From: Clostridia bacterium
GTDB taxonomy: Bacteria > Bacillota > Clostridia > Christensenellales > UBA1242
DNA: 12,186 bases
NCBI GenBank assembly: GCA_023228225.1
Contig: JALOBO010000040.1
Location: forward strand, 1 to 12,186
Direction of reading: 5' to 3'
The notes under the pieces were generated by a model. The model saw only the letters and a program-made list of their open reading frames with translations. It was not told the origin of the DNA and ran no database searches. Positions 1-5,889 of the stretch are shown one piece after another. Both the position numbers and the translations under genes were made by a program. The stretch's first letter is position 1. Each line of letters begins with the position of its first letter.

Positions 1-2
1 TA

Positions 3-221
3 ATGGTGCCCGCTGGTATAATCTATACAATATTTCAAGCCCTATTGCTACCTTTAACATTGTTGGGTTTTTGCATAGAAGTACTAACCGAACTTGTTGG
101 GTCAGTGTGTGGCAAAATCGCTAGCAATGGTTGGAAAATCGCACTATCGATAGTGGTAATCGCGGTAATCTTGGCACTTGTTGGCGGTTTGTATTATTTA
201 GGCATTACTTATATATTTTAA
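3..221 (+). CDS. small two-helix membrane protein, possibly 5'-partial
   Basis: This encodes 72 residues if the ATG at position 3 is the start. That is uncertain: only two bases precede it, so no ribosome-binding site can be seen and the gene may continue upstream. The protein is hydrophobic, with one membrane segment at about residues 5-30 and a second at about 45-70. They are joined by a short polar stretch containing two Cys (VGSVCGKIASNGWK). It is probably an integral membrane protein with two passes. The size and topology would fit a phage holin or a small envelope protein, but I see no family signature, so function is unassigned. It is the first of three co-directional + strand genes, and the 69 bases to the next gene hold a small hairpin. 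Confidence 0.55.
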   Translation: MVPAGIIYTIFQALLLPLTLLGFCIEVLTELVGSVCGKIASNGWKIALSIVVIAVILALVGGLYYLGITYIF

Positions 222-242
222 TGAAATATAAAGTGGTATTAC

Positions 243-256
243 CAGTCGAAAGACTG
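243..256 (+). other. RNA hairpin with GAAA tetraloop in the intergenic leader
   Basis: CAGTC and GACTG form a perfect 5-bp stem closed by a GAAA (GNRA) tetraloop, 35 bases before the ATG at 291. Only three T residues follow, so it is at best a weak terminator. It could equally be an mRNA stability or processing element between the first two + strand genes. Confidence 0.45.
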
Positions 257-290
257 TTTAATATATAAAAAATAAAAGGAGAACTATAAA

Positions 291-668
291 ATGGTTAAAA
301 AAATTAACGAAGAAAAGTTTTTTGCTGATTACGAATTGGCATTAAAAGCAAAAGAGGATTTTGTTGCAAATAAAGAACTTGCAATCGAAACCGAAAAACA
401 AAAGGTTGACGCAGTCGTTTCTGCCAACGGATACTCTGAGGTTATTAAAGAAAAACTAATTGCTTTGGTTGTTGAAGAAAAAGAAAAAGAATTTGACTTG
501 GGCGACATTGATTCAAAAATTGAAAAATTTGAAAATTATCTTATTGAAGTTGAAGAAGAAATCGAAAACACCGAAATCGAAGAAAACTCTGAAAACGAAA
601 ATGAAGAAGATTCTAAAAACGAAGAAGAGCAATTCGAAACCGAAACTGAAATCAATCCAATAATTTAG
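291..668 (+). CDS. acidic, Glu-rich protein of unknown function
   Basis: This is a 125-residue protein starting at an ATG preceded by a good Shine-Dalgarno site (AAAAGGAG, about 8 bases upstream). The first 85 residues are mixed-charge and probably helical, with Lys/Glu-rich stretches such as ELALKAKEDF. From about residue 88 to the end the chain is almost all Glu and Asn (repeats such as ENTEIEENSENENEED), which predicts an acidic disordered tail. No Cys, membrane segment or catalytic motif is visible, and I do not recognise a family. It sits between two membrane-protein genes on the same strand, 46 bases before the next, and is presumably co-transcribed with them. Acidic tails of this kind can bind basic proteins or mimic DNA, but nothing here shows that. 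Confidence 0.8.
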   Translation: MVKKINEEKFFADYELALKAKEDFVANKELAIETEKQKVDAVVSANGYSEVIKEKLIALVVEEKEKEFDLGDIDSKIEKFENYLIEVEEEIENTEIEENSENENEEDSKNEEEQFETETEINPII

Positions 669-714
669 TACAAAAAATCAACATTGAAAAAATATAGAAA
701 AGGAAGTTCATAAT

Positions 715-1734
715 ATGGAAAATGTGTTTACCCCACAAAAAAAGAATAATATTAGTATGTTCACAATCTTTATGATATTTGTCATATTTTTTACTACAAG
801 CGATTTGGTGGCAAATGTAACGCAAGAACCGATATGGGTGTCCTTATTCTCTATTTTAAGTGGTTTCTTTGTATTTCTTGGCACTGCTTTGAAAAAAAAG
901 CAAAACATAGAAAAAGGCATCAACGCCAAAATAGATTATATAAATAATAATTTTGGTTGGGGTGCGGTAGTCTTATCCACACTAGACATAATATGTAGTT
1001 TAATCGCAATATTTACTACATTGGTGGCACTTGGCGTAATATTTAGAAGTTTATTTGCTTTGCGTTTGATAATAACAATCAACAAAGTAAAACTTCTAGT
1101 ACAAAGTGTGCTATTAGCAATAGTTGGATATTTAACATTGCGATTTGAAAATATAAAATTAAATTTTAAGGAGAGTAAAATGAAATCATTTTTCAAAAAA
1201 ATTTGGAAAGGCATTGTTGCTGGTTTCAAATATGTATTCGTGTCAAATCCACAAGCAAGTTTAGCTACATTAGGAAATGCTTTTTTAAGTGCTACTATTG
1301 GTTATACTGCAAGTATTGATACAATAATTGCTGGTTTGCCAAGTTATATAGGCATTGATATTGTGCCAGTAGCAATATCTATATTGTTATTCATAATAGT
1401 ACAAGTATTTGGTATTAGATGGGCATTTGAAACTAATTCAACTGCTGATGAAAGAAAAACTATAACAAGTGCAGAAAAAGAAAAAATAGCACTTGCAAAA
1501 GCAGAGAAAAAAGCACTTGAAGCACAAGCAAAGAAAGTTGCCGAAGATAAAAAAAAGGCACTTGCACTTGCACAGAAGAAACAAGATGAAGCAAATGCTA
1601 AAATCGCAGAACAACAAGAAGAAGCAAGATTACTCGCTATCGCTGCAAAAATGAAAGCAGATGAAGAAGCAAAGAAAATTGCTGAAACAAAAGTTGAGGT
1701 CATTGTAGAAACACCTACTGACACACAACAATAA
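715..1734 (+). CDS. multi-pass membrane protein with long Ala/Lys/Glu-rich helical tail
   Basis: This is a 339-residue protein with start AAGGAAGTTCATAATATG. The N-terminal half (residues 1-155) has about four hydrophobic segments, near 14-31, 43-60, 80-110 and 118-140. The second half starts again with a basic amphipathic stretch (MKSFFKKIWKG, from residue 156) and then two or three hydrophobic segments (about 185-240). It ends in a roughly 90-residue Ala/Lys/Glu/Gln-rich segment (about 248-330) that should form one long helix or coiled coil, like the TolA shaft in composition only. A perfect internal Shine-Dalgarno site precedes the in-frame Met156, so two products, or a fusion of two former genes, are plausible. 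The gene is directly followed by a strong terminator. No family is recognised. It may be an envelope, tail or superinfection-related membrane protein, but that is a guess. Confidence 0.8.
   Translation: MENVFTPQKKNNISMFTIFMIFVIFFTTSDLVANVTQEPIWVSLFSILSGFFVFLGTALKKKQNIEKGINAKIDYINNNFGWGAVVLSTLDIICSLIAIFTTLVALGVIFRSLFALRLIITINKVKLLVQSVLLAIVGYLTLRFENIKLNFKESKMKSFFKKIWKGIVAGFKYVFVSNPQASLATLGNAFLSATIGYTASIDTIIAGLPSYIGIDIVPVAISILLFIIVQVFGIRWAFETNSTADERKTITSAEKEKIALAKAEKKALEAQAKKVAEDKKKALALAQKKQDEANAKIAEQQEEARLLAIAAKMKADEEAKKIAETKVEVIVETPTDTQQ
1168..1182 (+). promoter_or_regulatory. internal Shine-Dalgarno site and in-frame ATG (Met156)
   Basis: AAGGAG (1168-1173), a 6-base spacer and ATG (1180-1182) form a site as good as that of any gene start here. 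It is in frame with the surrounding 339-codon gene. Initiation here would give a 184-residue protein that starts with a basic amphipathic helix and keeps the second membrane block and the helical tail. The site coincides with the join between two separately arranged hydrophobic regions. Confidence 0.6.
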
Positions 1735-1740
1735 AAAATT

Positions 1741-1774
1741 AAAGAACTACCATTGATTTGGTGGTTCTTTTTTT
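1741..1774 (+). terminator. intrinsic terminator of the + strand genes, possibly bidirectional
   Basis: A 12-bp stem (1741-1752 with 1759-1770, one G-T wobble) with a 6-base loop starts seven bases after the stop codon at 1734 and runs into a T tract ending at 1774. On the opposite strand the same stem (one A-C mismatch) is followed by an interrupted T-rich run. It may therefore also stop the incoming early operon. Confidence 0.9.
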
Positions 1775-1824
1775 ATGCGATTTTGTATATTTATACATTT
1801 TTTTGAATAATTATAAAAAAATTG

Positions 1825-1853
1825 TTGACAAGTATTTATTTTTATGATATGGT
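1825..1853 (+). promoter_or_regulatory. sigma-70 promoter of the + strand small RNA
   Basis: A perfect TTGACA (1825-1830) is followed by a 17-base spacer and TATGGT (1848-1853). A TG at 1845-1846 makes an extended -10 box. An A/T-rich tract lies upstream. Transcription should start near 1860. No protein gene lies downstream on this strand before a terminator. Confidence 0.75.
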
Positions 1854-1908
1854 ATATGTATGAGTTATACTTAAAACTCATTAGACTAGCACAAAGGGGA
1901 TAAACTGT

Positions 1909-1926
1909 ATGTCAAAAGTCACTTGA
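1909..1926 (+). CDS. five-codon mini-ORF (MSKVT) inside the small RNA
   Basis: An ATG with AAAGGGG nine bases upstream opens a frame of five sense codons ending in TGA at 1924-1926, two bases into the 5' arm of the terminator stem. A ribosome here could disturb the terminator or expose the G-rich segment. It may be a chance ORF. No coding signal can be judged at this length. Confidence 0.25.
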   Translation: MSKVT

Positions 1927-1956
1927 AACTGTTCGATTTGAGCAGTTTCTTTTTTT
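1925..1956 (+). terminator. intrinsic terminator of the + strand small RNA
   Basis: A 10-bp stem (GAAACTGTTC 1925-1934 with GAGCAGTTTC 1940-1949, one wobble) with a 5-base loop runs directly into a T tract at 1950-1956. On the opposite strand no T tract follows the stem, so it should act mainly in the + direction. Confidence 0.85.
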
Positions 1957-1981
1957 GTGATTTGAAAATATGAGATTTGTT

Positions 1982-2305
1982 TTATTTTCTATTGATAATT
2001 TTACTTAATTTATATCTTTTTTGCATTAATTCAAGTTCTGCTTGTGAAGTCGGTTGCAATTTATAATATCTTGTACAAAAATTATATTTATAAATATTGA
2101 TACATCTTGCAATTTTCATAATAAATGCAGGGAAAATATGCATTTTAATGCTACGATTTAACACCTTTCTTGTAATATATTCTGGAAGATTGTTTTGTTC
2201 GCAAAACTCGCTAAATTTCAACTTGTTATCTTTCAAATACTTTTTCACAAGCAAAAACAATTGATTGCTTGCTTGGTATTGGTCTTCTTCTTTTTTAAAT
2301 CCCAT
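1982..2305 (-). CDS. small HTH-like protein, possible XRE-type regulator
   Basis: This is a 107-residue protein with start AGAGGAATAAAAAATG, beginning three bases after the stop of the nuclease gene upstream, so it is the last gene of the early operon. Residues 31-71 resemble the helix pattern of Cro/CI-type domains: a first helix FSEFCEQNN, a turn, a second helix ITRKVLNRS, then IARCINI, matching the usual 'kIAkaLgI' end of such domains. The N- and C-termini are basic and polar. The match is to the hydrophobic pattern only; key residues are not conserved enough to be sure. If it is DNA-binding, it could act as a late-expressed regulator of early promoters, but it lacks the position of a classical repressor gene. 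The terminators of this operon and the + strand small RNA lie just beyond it. Confidence 0.75.
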   Translation of the reverse strand: MGFKKEEDQYQASNQLFLLVKKYLKDNKLKFSEFCEQNNLPEYITRKVLNRSIKMHIFPAFIMKIARCINIYKYNFCTRYYKLQPTSQAELELMQKRYKLSKIINRK

Positions 2306-2308
2306 TTT

Positions 2309-2959
2309 TTATTCCTCTTTTAATTTTTTTATTTTTGTTAAAAATGTTTTGCCATATTGTTGTTTCATTTCGTTTCGCCAATAATAGAACATTTTAACTA
2401 GCATAATCTTTGCAAAATTTTTCTTGTTTGGCAAGCATTGTATTCTAAAATCATAACGATTGGCACAACTCCAACTAGATAATGTTGCATAAATTCTTTG
2501 ACCCGCAGTTTGTTGTTTCATTTCATAACCACTAGAATATTCTTTTATACTTTCAAAATCATTGCATTGTTCTATAAACAACCATTTTTCCTTAACACCA
2601 AGTTTACACATAATTCCAAGTTCATATTCTAGATTATCTCTTATTGAATCAGCACCTAAATTATCGAAAAATTCTTTGTTTTCTATTTTTCTTTTTGTTT
2701 CTTTATTTTCATCAGTTAAACACTTATCTACTTCGCATAATGCAAATTTTCGTTCACACAACCAATCATTTCTATAGTCTTTGCCTAATATAACAAATGT
2801 ATAATCGCCAACGGTTAAGTGGTTAGGTTTATACATTTTTTCCCACTTAACCCCAATACTGTCTAAATAATCAGTAATATGCACCACATAATAATCTTTT
2901 TCTTGTGGCGACATTATTATTTTAACATTATCTAAAAAAAATCTTTGTTCGTTTGTCAT
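2309..2959 (-). CDS. ERCC4-like (XPF-type) structure-specific nuclease
   Basis: I chose the start at 2959 (MTNEQRFF), because AGGAG lies seven bases upstream. A Met six codons earlier has no such site and would overlap the upstream gene. The protein has 216 residues. It carries the spaced motif of ERCC4 nuclease domains: GDY (residues 51-53, in LTVGDYTFV), ERK (69-71, in CERKFALCEVD) and acidic residues shortly after. In that family these Asp/Glu/Lys residues bind the metal and cut branched or flapped DNA. A helical, basic region follows (about 110-216) with no clear second domain. No helix-hairpin-helix pair is evident, so it resembles stand-alone phage nucleases more than XPF itself. It lies between a PD-(D/E)XK nuclease and the terminal HTH-like gene, and probably processes recombination or replication intermediates. 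Confidence 0.75.
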   Translation of the reverse strand: MTNEQRFFLDNVKIIMSPQEKDYYVVHITDYLDSIGVKWEKMYKPNHLTVGDYTFVILGKDYRNDWLCERKFALCEVDKCLTDENKETKRKIENKEFFDNLGADSIRDNLEYELGIMCKLGVKEKWLFIEQCNDFESIKEYSSGYEMKQQTAGQRIYATLSSWSCANRYDFRIQCLPNKKNFAKIMLVKMFYYWRNEMKQQYGKTFLTKIKKLKEE

Positions 2960-2970
2960 ATAAACTCCTA
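2955..2970 (-). promoter_or_regulatory. ribosome-binding site deciding the ERCC4-like nuclease start
   Basis: On the - strand AGGAG is followed by seven bases and the ATG at 2959-2957. The motif overlaps the TAG stop of the upstream nuclease gene (2970-2968), which implies translational coupling. It favours this ATG over the in-frame ATG at 2977. Confidence 0.7.
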
Positions 2971-3750
2971 TTTGCACTCACAAAGTTTATCAAGTGCAGA
3001 TCTTGCCTCCGCTTGCAAATCCCAACAAGGAATTACTTTATATTTTGAATTTTCTTCGTTTAACCATACCAAATAACAATCTCCGATTGGTATGCCAAAT
3101 CTTTTCAATATTTCTTTATATATATTAAGTTGCAATGAATAATGTGCGAGTTCGCAATCATCATATTTTTCCATTTCGGCAAATCCAAATTTTTTGTAAT
3201 CACTTTTTGAACGAATTTGTTTTGATGTTTTATAATCCCATATTTCAAGTTTTTGCGATTTCTCATTCCAAACAAGTAAATCTATGTTGCCAGCAATATA
3301 ATCTTGAATACCAACCGTAAATTCGGTTTTAATTGGTATTAATCTACCGTGTGTGTCTTTTGCGAATATATCATACATTGCACAAAGTTTCAAAACTCGT
3401 TCTTTAACTTTTTCTAGTATGTTTTTTTCTTTTGCAATAGAGAAGTCAAATGGAACAACTCGCCCAATTTGTCTATCTTCCGCATATTTATGTACGATAG
3501 TACCCACAATGCTTGCTATATCTGAATTGTTTTGCCAATCATCAAGAACTTGTTGTTGTGGCACTCCATTTTTATTAGCAAATGCAAGACTTATTTTTTC
3601 CTTGTCAAACTCTTCAAAAAAAGTTCCAACAAATTTAGTAACACTTGTTTTTACTTTTTTATCATTATAATAATACTCGTGTGGTTCTTCAAAAAACAAA
3701 TAATCTTTGAATTGTGATAATGCCAACAATGTTTCTTTGTTTAACTCCAT
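2968..3750 (-). CDS. PD-(D/E)XK nuclease, RecB/Cas4-like exonuclease domain
   Basis: This is a 260-residue protein with start AAAAGGATTAAACATG. It shows the full RecB-type nuclease motif set in order: G-x-x-x-H (GTIVHKYAED, His87), Glu143 (KTEF), Asp157 (AGNIDLLV), the D-x-K core (WDYKTSK, Asp172 and Lys174), and the family-specific Q-x-x-x-Y (QLNIY, Gln207 and Tyr211). This is the arrangement of RecB, AddB and Cas4-type nucleases. Only Cys residues characteristic of an Fe-S cluster are not evident in the expected places. A DNA-end exonuclease that generates single strands for the annealing protein is the natural role, given the Bet-type recombinase and SSB in the same operon, as with lambda Exo and Bet. 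The gene starts 15 bases after the preceding stop codon. Confidence 0.85.
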   Translation of the reverse strand: MELNKETLLALSQFKDYLFFEEPHEYYYNDKKVKTSVTKFVGTFFEEFDKEKISLAFANKNGVPQQQVLDDWQNNSDIASIVGTIVHKYAEDRQIGRVVPFDFSIAKEKNILEKVKERVLKLCAMYDIFAKDTHGRLIPIKTEFTVGIQDYIAGNIDLLVWNEKSQKLEIWDYKTSKQIRSKSDYKKFGFAEMEKYDDCELAHYSLQLNIYKEILKRFGIPIGDCYLVWLNEENSKYKVIPCWDLQAEARSALDKLCECK

Positions 3751-3765
3751 GTTTAATCCTTTTAA

Positions 3766-4548
3766 TTAATTAGGTGAAATTTCTTCATTTTTAATAGTTT
3801 CTTGTGTTTTAGTCGCTTCAATTTCAAGTTGTGCTAATTTGTCTTCCAAAGTTTCTTGTGGCACATTAACATCATCTTCAAGTTTAACAATTTCACATAA
3901 ATACTTGTTTATGTTTGGCTCTGGTTTAATATTAATCATAACAATTTTATTACCATATTTTTGTTTGTGTAAATAACAAGTTATTTTTGTTTTTACACCA
4001 ACCAAATTTTTAATCATATTGTATTCGTTTTTATCAAGTCTTAGAACATTTGTTCCATTCCATTCATCTTTGTCGGTGCCAATAGTATCAAAATCAATAT
4101 AGATATTAAGTCCGCCAAGTTTATAAAACATATTTTCACTTGCTTTTTCAACAATAGTATATGTGCCTTTCTTTGCCAATATGTGATATACATACGCATA
4201 TTTTTCAGAATATGGCTTGTTATTTTTATCTTGTTTAATAAGTGAACTATCAACTTTTTTAAGTTTTTCAGCATTATATGTAGCATATCTTATTCTATGT
4301 GGCGAAAATTTTACCTTGTCGCTCAATTGTATTCTATCGCCAATTTCAATTATTTTTTGGTCCCATTCTTCTTTTGTCATATAAAAAACTGCATTGTGAT
4401 ATGTTTTGAATCTTGATCTACCTTTAGTTATCTCGTAAATTTCTCCCCTTGCATAGTAAACTATTGGATCTGAATATTTCCCCTTGCCTTCTGCTTGCAA
4501 ATATTCTAATTGTTTTTTTAATGATACTGTTGTTGGTTGTATTTTCAT
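3766..4548 (-). CDS. unrecognised 260-aa early phage protein
   Basis: The start ATG lies two bases after the stop of the gene upstream, and its Shine-Dalgarno (GAGGAATAATT) overlaps that gene's last codons, so translation is probably coupled. The 260-residue protein is mostly mixed-charge and alternates predicted strands and helices. Recognisable stretches include an N-terminal helix (LKKQLEYLQAEG), an aromatic-rich middle (EKYAYVYHILAKKGTYTIVE), and a stretch ending KIVMINIKPEP. A Glu/Thr-rich, probably disordered tail runs from about residue 225. The beta-rich core and acidic tail recall ssDNA-binding or nuclease-accessory proteins, but I see no diagnostic motif and leave function open. It sits directly upstream of the RecB-like nuclease, so an accessory role in end processing is possible. 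Confidence 0.8.
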   Translation of the reverse strand: MKIQPTTVSLKKQLEYLQAEGKGKYSDPIVYYARGEIYEITKGRSRFKTYHNAVFYMTKEEWDQKIIEIGDRIQLSDKVKFSPHRIRYATYNAEKLKKVDSSLIKQDKNNKPYSEKYAYVYHILAKKGTYTIVEKASENMFYKLGGLNIYIDFDTIGTDKDEWNGTNVLRLDKNEYNMIKNLVGVKTKITCYLHKQKYGNKIVMINIKPEPNINKYLCEIVKLEDDVNVPQETLEDKLAQLEIEATKTQETIKNEEISPN

Positions 4549-4550
4549 AA

Positions 4551-4856
4551 TTATTCCTCATCCTTTTTTTTATTCTTTTTTCTTTGATAACAATTTCTAT
4601 GAATTTCCATAAGTTTTAACTTGCCTTGCTCGGTGCTTTTTAACTTTTTGTTATATTCTTTTGAATATTCTATATCTCGTTTATATCTTTCTGGATATTT
4701 CTTTCTTTCTTGTGCCTTTAGGAAAGCATTTAATTTTCGTTTTTCATCTGCATTTAACTCCCTATTTCTTTTTCCGAACATTATATAACTCACACTTTTA
4801 GTATAGTGTGGAACTTTTTCTGCCGAATATTTTGTTAATTTTTTTTTGTTTTCCAT
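4551..4856 (-). CDS. small, highly basic protein, probably nucleic-acid binding
   Basis: This 101-residue protein has start AAAAGGAGAAATTATG, one of the best sites in the window. It is very rich in Lys, Arg and Glu. From about residue 38 it looks like one or two long helices with YPERYKRDIEYSKEYNKKLK spacing, a Tyr/Lys pattern often seen in DNA-binding tails of phage proteins. It ends in a Lys-rich run (QRKKNKKKDEE). There are no membrane segments, and a single Cys lies near residue 89. It precedes the 260-residue unknown by two bases and follows a 146-base gap without an evident gene. The composition suggests binding to DNA or RNA, but I cannot name a family. Confidence 0.75.
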   Translation of the reverse strand: MENKKKLTKYSAEKVPHYTKSVSYIMFGKRNRELNADEKRKLNAFLKAQERKKYPERYKRDIEYSKEYNKKLKSTEQGKLKLMEIHRNCYQRKKNKKKDEE

Positions 4857-5002
4857 AATTTCTCCTTTTACATATATTGTTTTTGCCCATTTTAAGCAAA
4901 TCCTAGCGACTTTTGTTGTAGACTTGATACATTTATCACAAACATTACTAAAATCGTTGGATTGTGCCTATTTTGCCATAATTTTGACACAATGTATAGC
5001 AA

Positions 5003-5665
5003 CTATATCTCAATTATCAAATTTTTATTCGCTATGTGAACATCATCACAATATTTTGACACCATTTTTAATATTTTTTTTGAATCACAATGTCCGCTAT
5101 TGCTAAGATGTGAACATATCACTTTGGGAACTTTATAATTTAGTCCATTCAAATAGTTTACAACTTGTTGCACACTTAAATGATGTATATATCCATTGTT
5201 TAATATGGCATTTTTACTTGATTGCTCGAAAATAATATCTTCATCGTAATTTGTATCTATTACTAAACAATCCATATTAGATATTTGTGGTATATATGTT
5301 GTGTCGGTAATATATGCAATTTTCTTTTTGTCAATTTTGCTATAAATTAGAAACCCAAAACATTCTATATTGTGTACTAACTGCATTGGCAATATTCGCC
5401 AAAACGGTATATCAATCAATTCGCCACTTTTTATATTATCTGGTTCATAAATATCAACACCAACAAGTTCATAATTTTTTTTGTATTTGCAATGATCGTT
5501 GTGATAATGAGTTATCAATAAGCACGACAATTTCTTAAAATTTATATAAGTGTTAGTTTTTTTATAATCAACACCACAATCTAATAATATTTGATTGCCT
5601 TGACTATCAGTTAATATTGCCGAATTTCCATCACTGCCAGAATTTATAAAGTTTAAACTTGCCAA
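5003..5665 (-). CDS. metallo-beta-lactamase-fold hydrolase, YycJ-like
   Basis: This 220-residue protein has all the metal ligands of the MBL fold. HxHxDH appears as THYHNDH (His53, His55, Asp57, His58). A later His lies in QLVHNIECFGF, the bridging Asp in YITDTTYIP, and the final His in CSHLSNSGH. The opening SGSDGNSAIL followed by LLDCG is typical of the YycJ/WalJ-type branch, which phages often carry near RecT or Bet genes. Members act as exonucleases or phosphodiesterases, so it is probably a nucleic-acid hydrolase, though the substrate is unknown. The start codon appears to be TTG (5665-5663), preceded by AAAGGGGA; no ATG fits the frame before the conserved core. It has its own promoter at 5729-5701 and so begins a sub-operon. 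An SbcD-type calcineurin fold is excluded by the HxHxDH motif. Confidence 0.88.
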   Translation of the reverse strand: MASLNFINSGSDGNSAILTDSQGNQILLDCGVDYKKTNTYINFKKLSCLLITHYHNDHCKYKKNYELVGVDIYEPDNIKSGELIDIPFWRILPMQLVHNIECFGFLIYSKIDKKKIAYITDTTYIPQISNMDCLVIDTNYDEDIIFEQSSKNAILNNGYIHHLSVQQVVNYLNGLNYKVPKVICSHLSNSGHCDSKKILKMVSKYCDDVHIANKNLIIEI

Positions 5666-5680
5666 AATTTTCCCCTTTTT
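5661..5680 (-). promoter_or_regulatory. ribosome-binding site AAAGGGGA with TTG start
   Basis: On the - strand AAAAAGGGGA lies five bases before TTG (5665-5663). It is a G-rich variant of the AAAGGAG sites used by nearly every other gene here. Its GGGGA is complementary to UCCCC in the predicted hairpin loop of the small RNA encoded just upstream. Confidence 0.6.
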
Positions 5681-5700
5681 ATATATTATCTACAATTATT

Positions 5701-5729
5701 AGTATAACATAATATATATAATTTGTCAA
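5701..5729 (-). promoter_or_regulatory. sigma-70 promoter of the MBL-fold hydrolase sub-operon
   Basis: On the - strand TTGACA (5729-5724), a 17-base spacer and TATACT (5706-5701) with TGT just before form an extended -10 promoter. The start of transcription is expected near 5694, giving a leader of about 30 nt before the TTG start codon. Confidence 0.85.
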
Positions 5730-5780
5730 GTAATTTTTGATATTTGTGGTAGTTTTTATTGCTAATATATGTGAAATATT

Positions 5781-5803
5781 AAAAAACACACCATAAAGGT
5801 GTG
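5781..5803 (-). terminator. intrinsic terminator of the - strand small RNA
   Basis: CACACC and GGTGTG form a 6-bp stem with a 5-base loop, followed by six T residues on the - strand (plus-strand A run 5781-5786). It separates the small-RNA unit from the MBL-fold gene promoter downstream. Confidence 0.85.
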
Positions 5804-5889
5804 AATTTTAACCCATTCTATTTTGGGGATAGACTGGGAATGAAAAATTTACTTAAAATAACTAAATTTTTCAAAAATTAGTATAACAC
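5781..5889 (-). ncRNA. predicted small RNA of about 105 nt, C-rich partner
   Basis: This is a complete unit on the - strand: a consensus promoter (-35 at 5924-5919, -10 at 5901-5896, alternative -10 at 5885-5880) leads to a terminator at 5803-5781, with no ORF of note between. The start would be near 5889, or near 5873 from the second -10 box. The RNA holds CAGTCTATCCCC (5836-5825). Its TAT pairs within a predicted hairpin (CTAT 5832-5829 with ATAG 5821-5818, extended by CATT with AATG), leaving CCCCAAA as the loop. C-rich loops of this sort are a known way for bacterial small RNAs to bind Shine-Dalgarno sequences. Candidate targets are the G-rich segment of the + strand small RNA (11 of 12 complementary) and, more weakly, the GGGGA site of the adjacent MBL-fold gene. 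No known RNA family is recognised. Confidence 0.6.

Larger units (their letters stand above)
1860..1956 (+). ncRNA. predicted small RNA of about 97 nt, G-rich partner
   Basis: This is a self-contained unit: a consensus promoter ends at 1853 and an intrinsic terminator ends at 1956. The predicted RNA begins with a 7-bp hairpin (ATGAGTT 1860-1866 with AACTCAT 1875-1881). An unpaired-looking purine-rich stretch follows with GGGGATAAACTG (1896-1907), then the terminator stem. AAAGGGG (1893-1899) sits nine bases ahead of a five-codon ORF (1909-1926, MSKVT), whose stop codon overlaps the terminator stem. The RNA lies in the gap where the two gene blocks converge, so it would be antisense to any read-through from the early operon. 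The G-rich segment is complementary at 11 of 12 positions to the C-rich segment of a second predicted small RNA at 5781-5889. It matches no RNA family I can name. Function is inferred only from layout. Confidence 0.6.

Noticed and set aside
460..663. 67-codon Lys-rich frame within the acidic gene
   Set aside because: It is a frame-shifted reading of GAA-rich codons, with no independent start signal.
1344..1724. 126-codon Ser/Ala/Phe-rich frame on the - strand
   Set aside because: It is the reverse reading of the Ala/Lys-rich tail of the + strand membrane protein; its low-complexity composition explains it.
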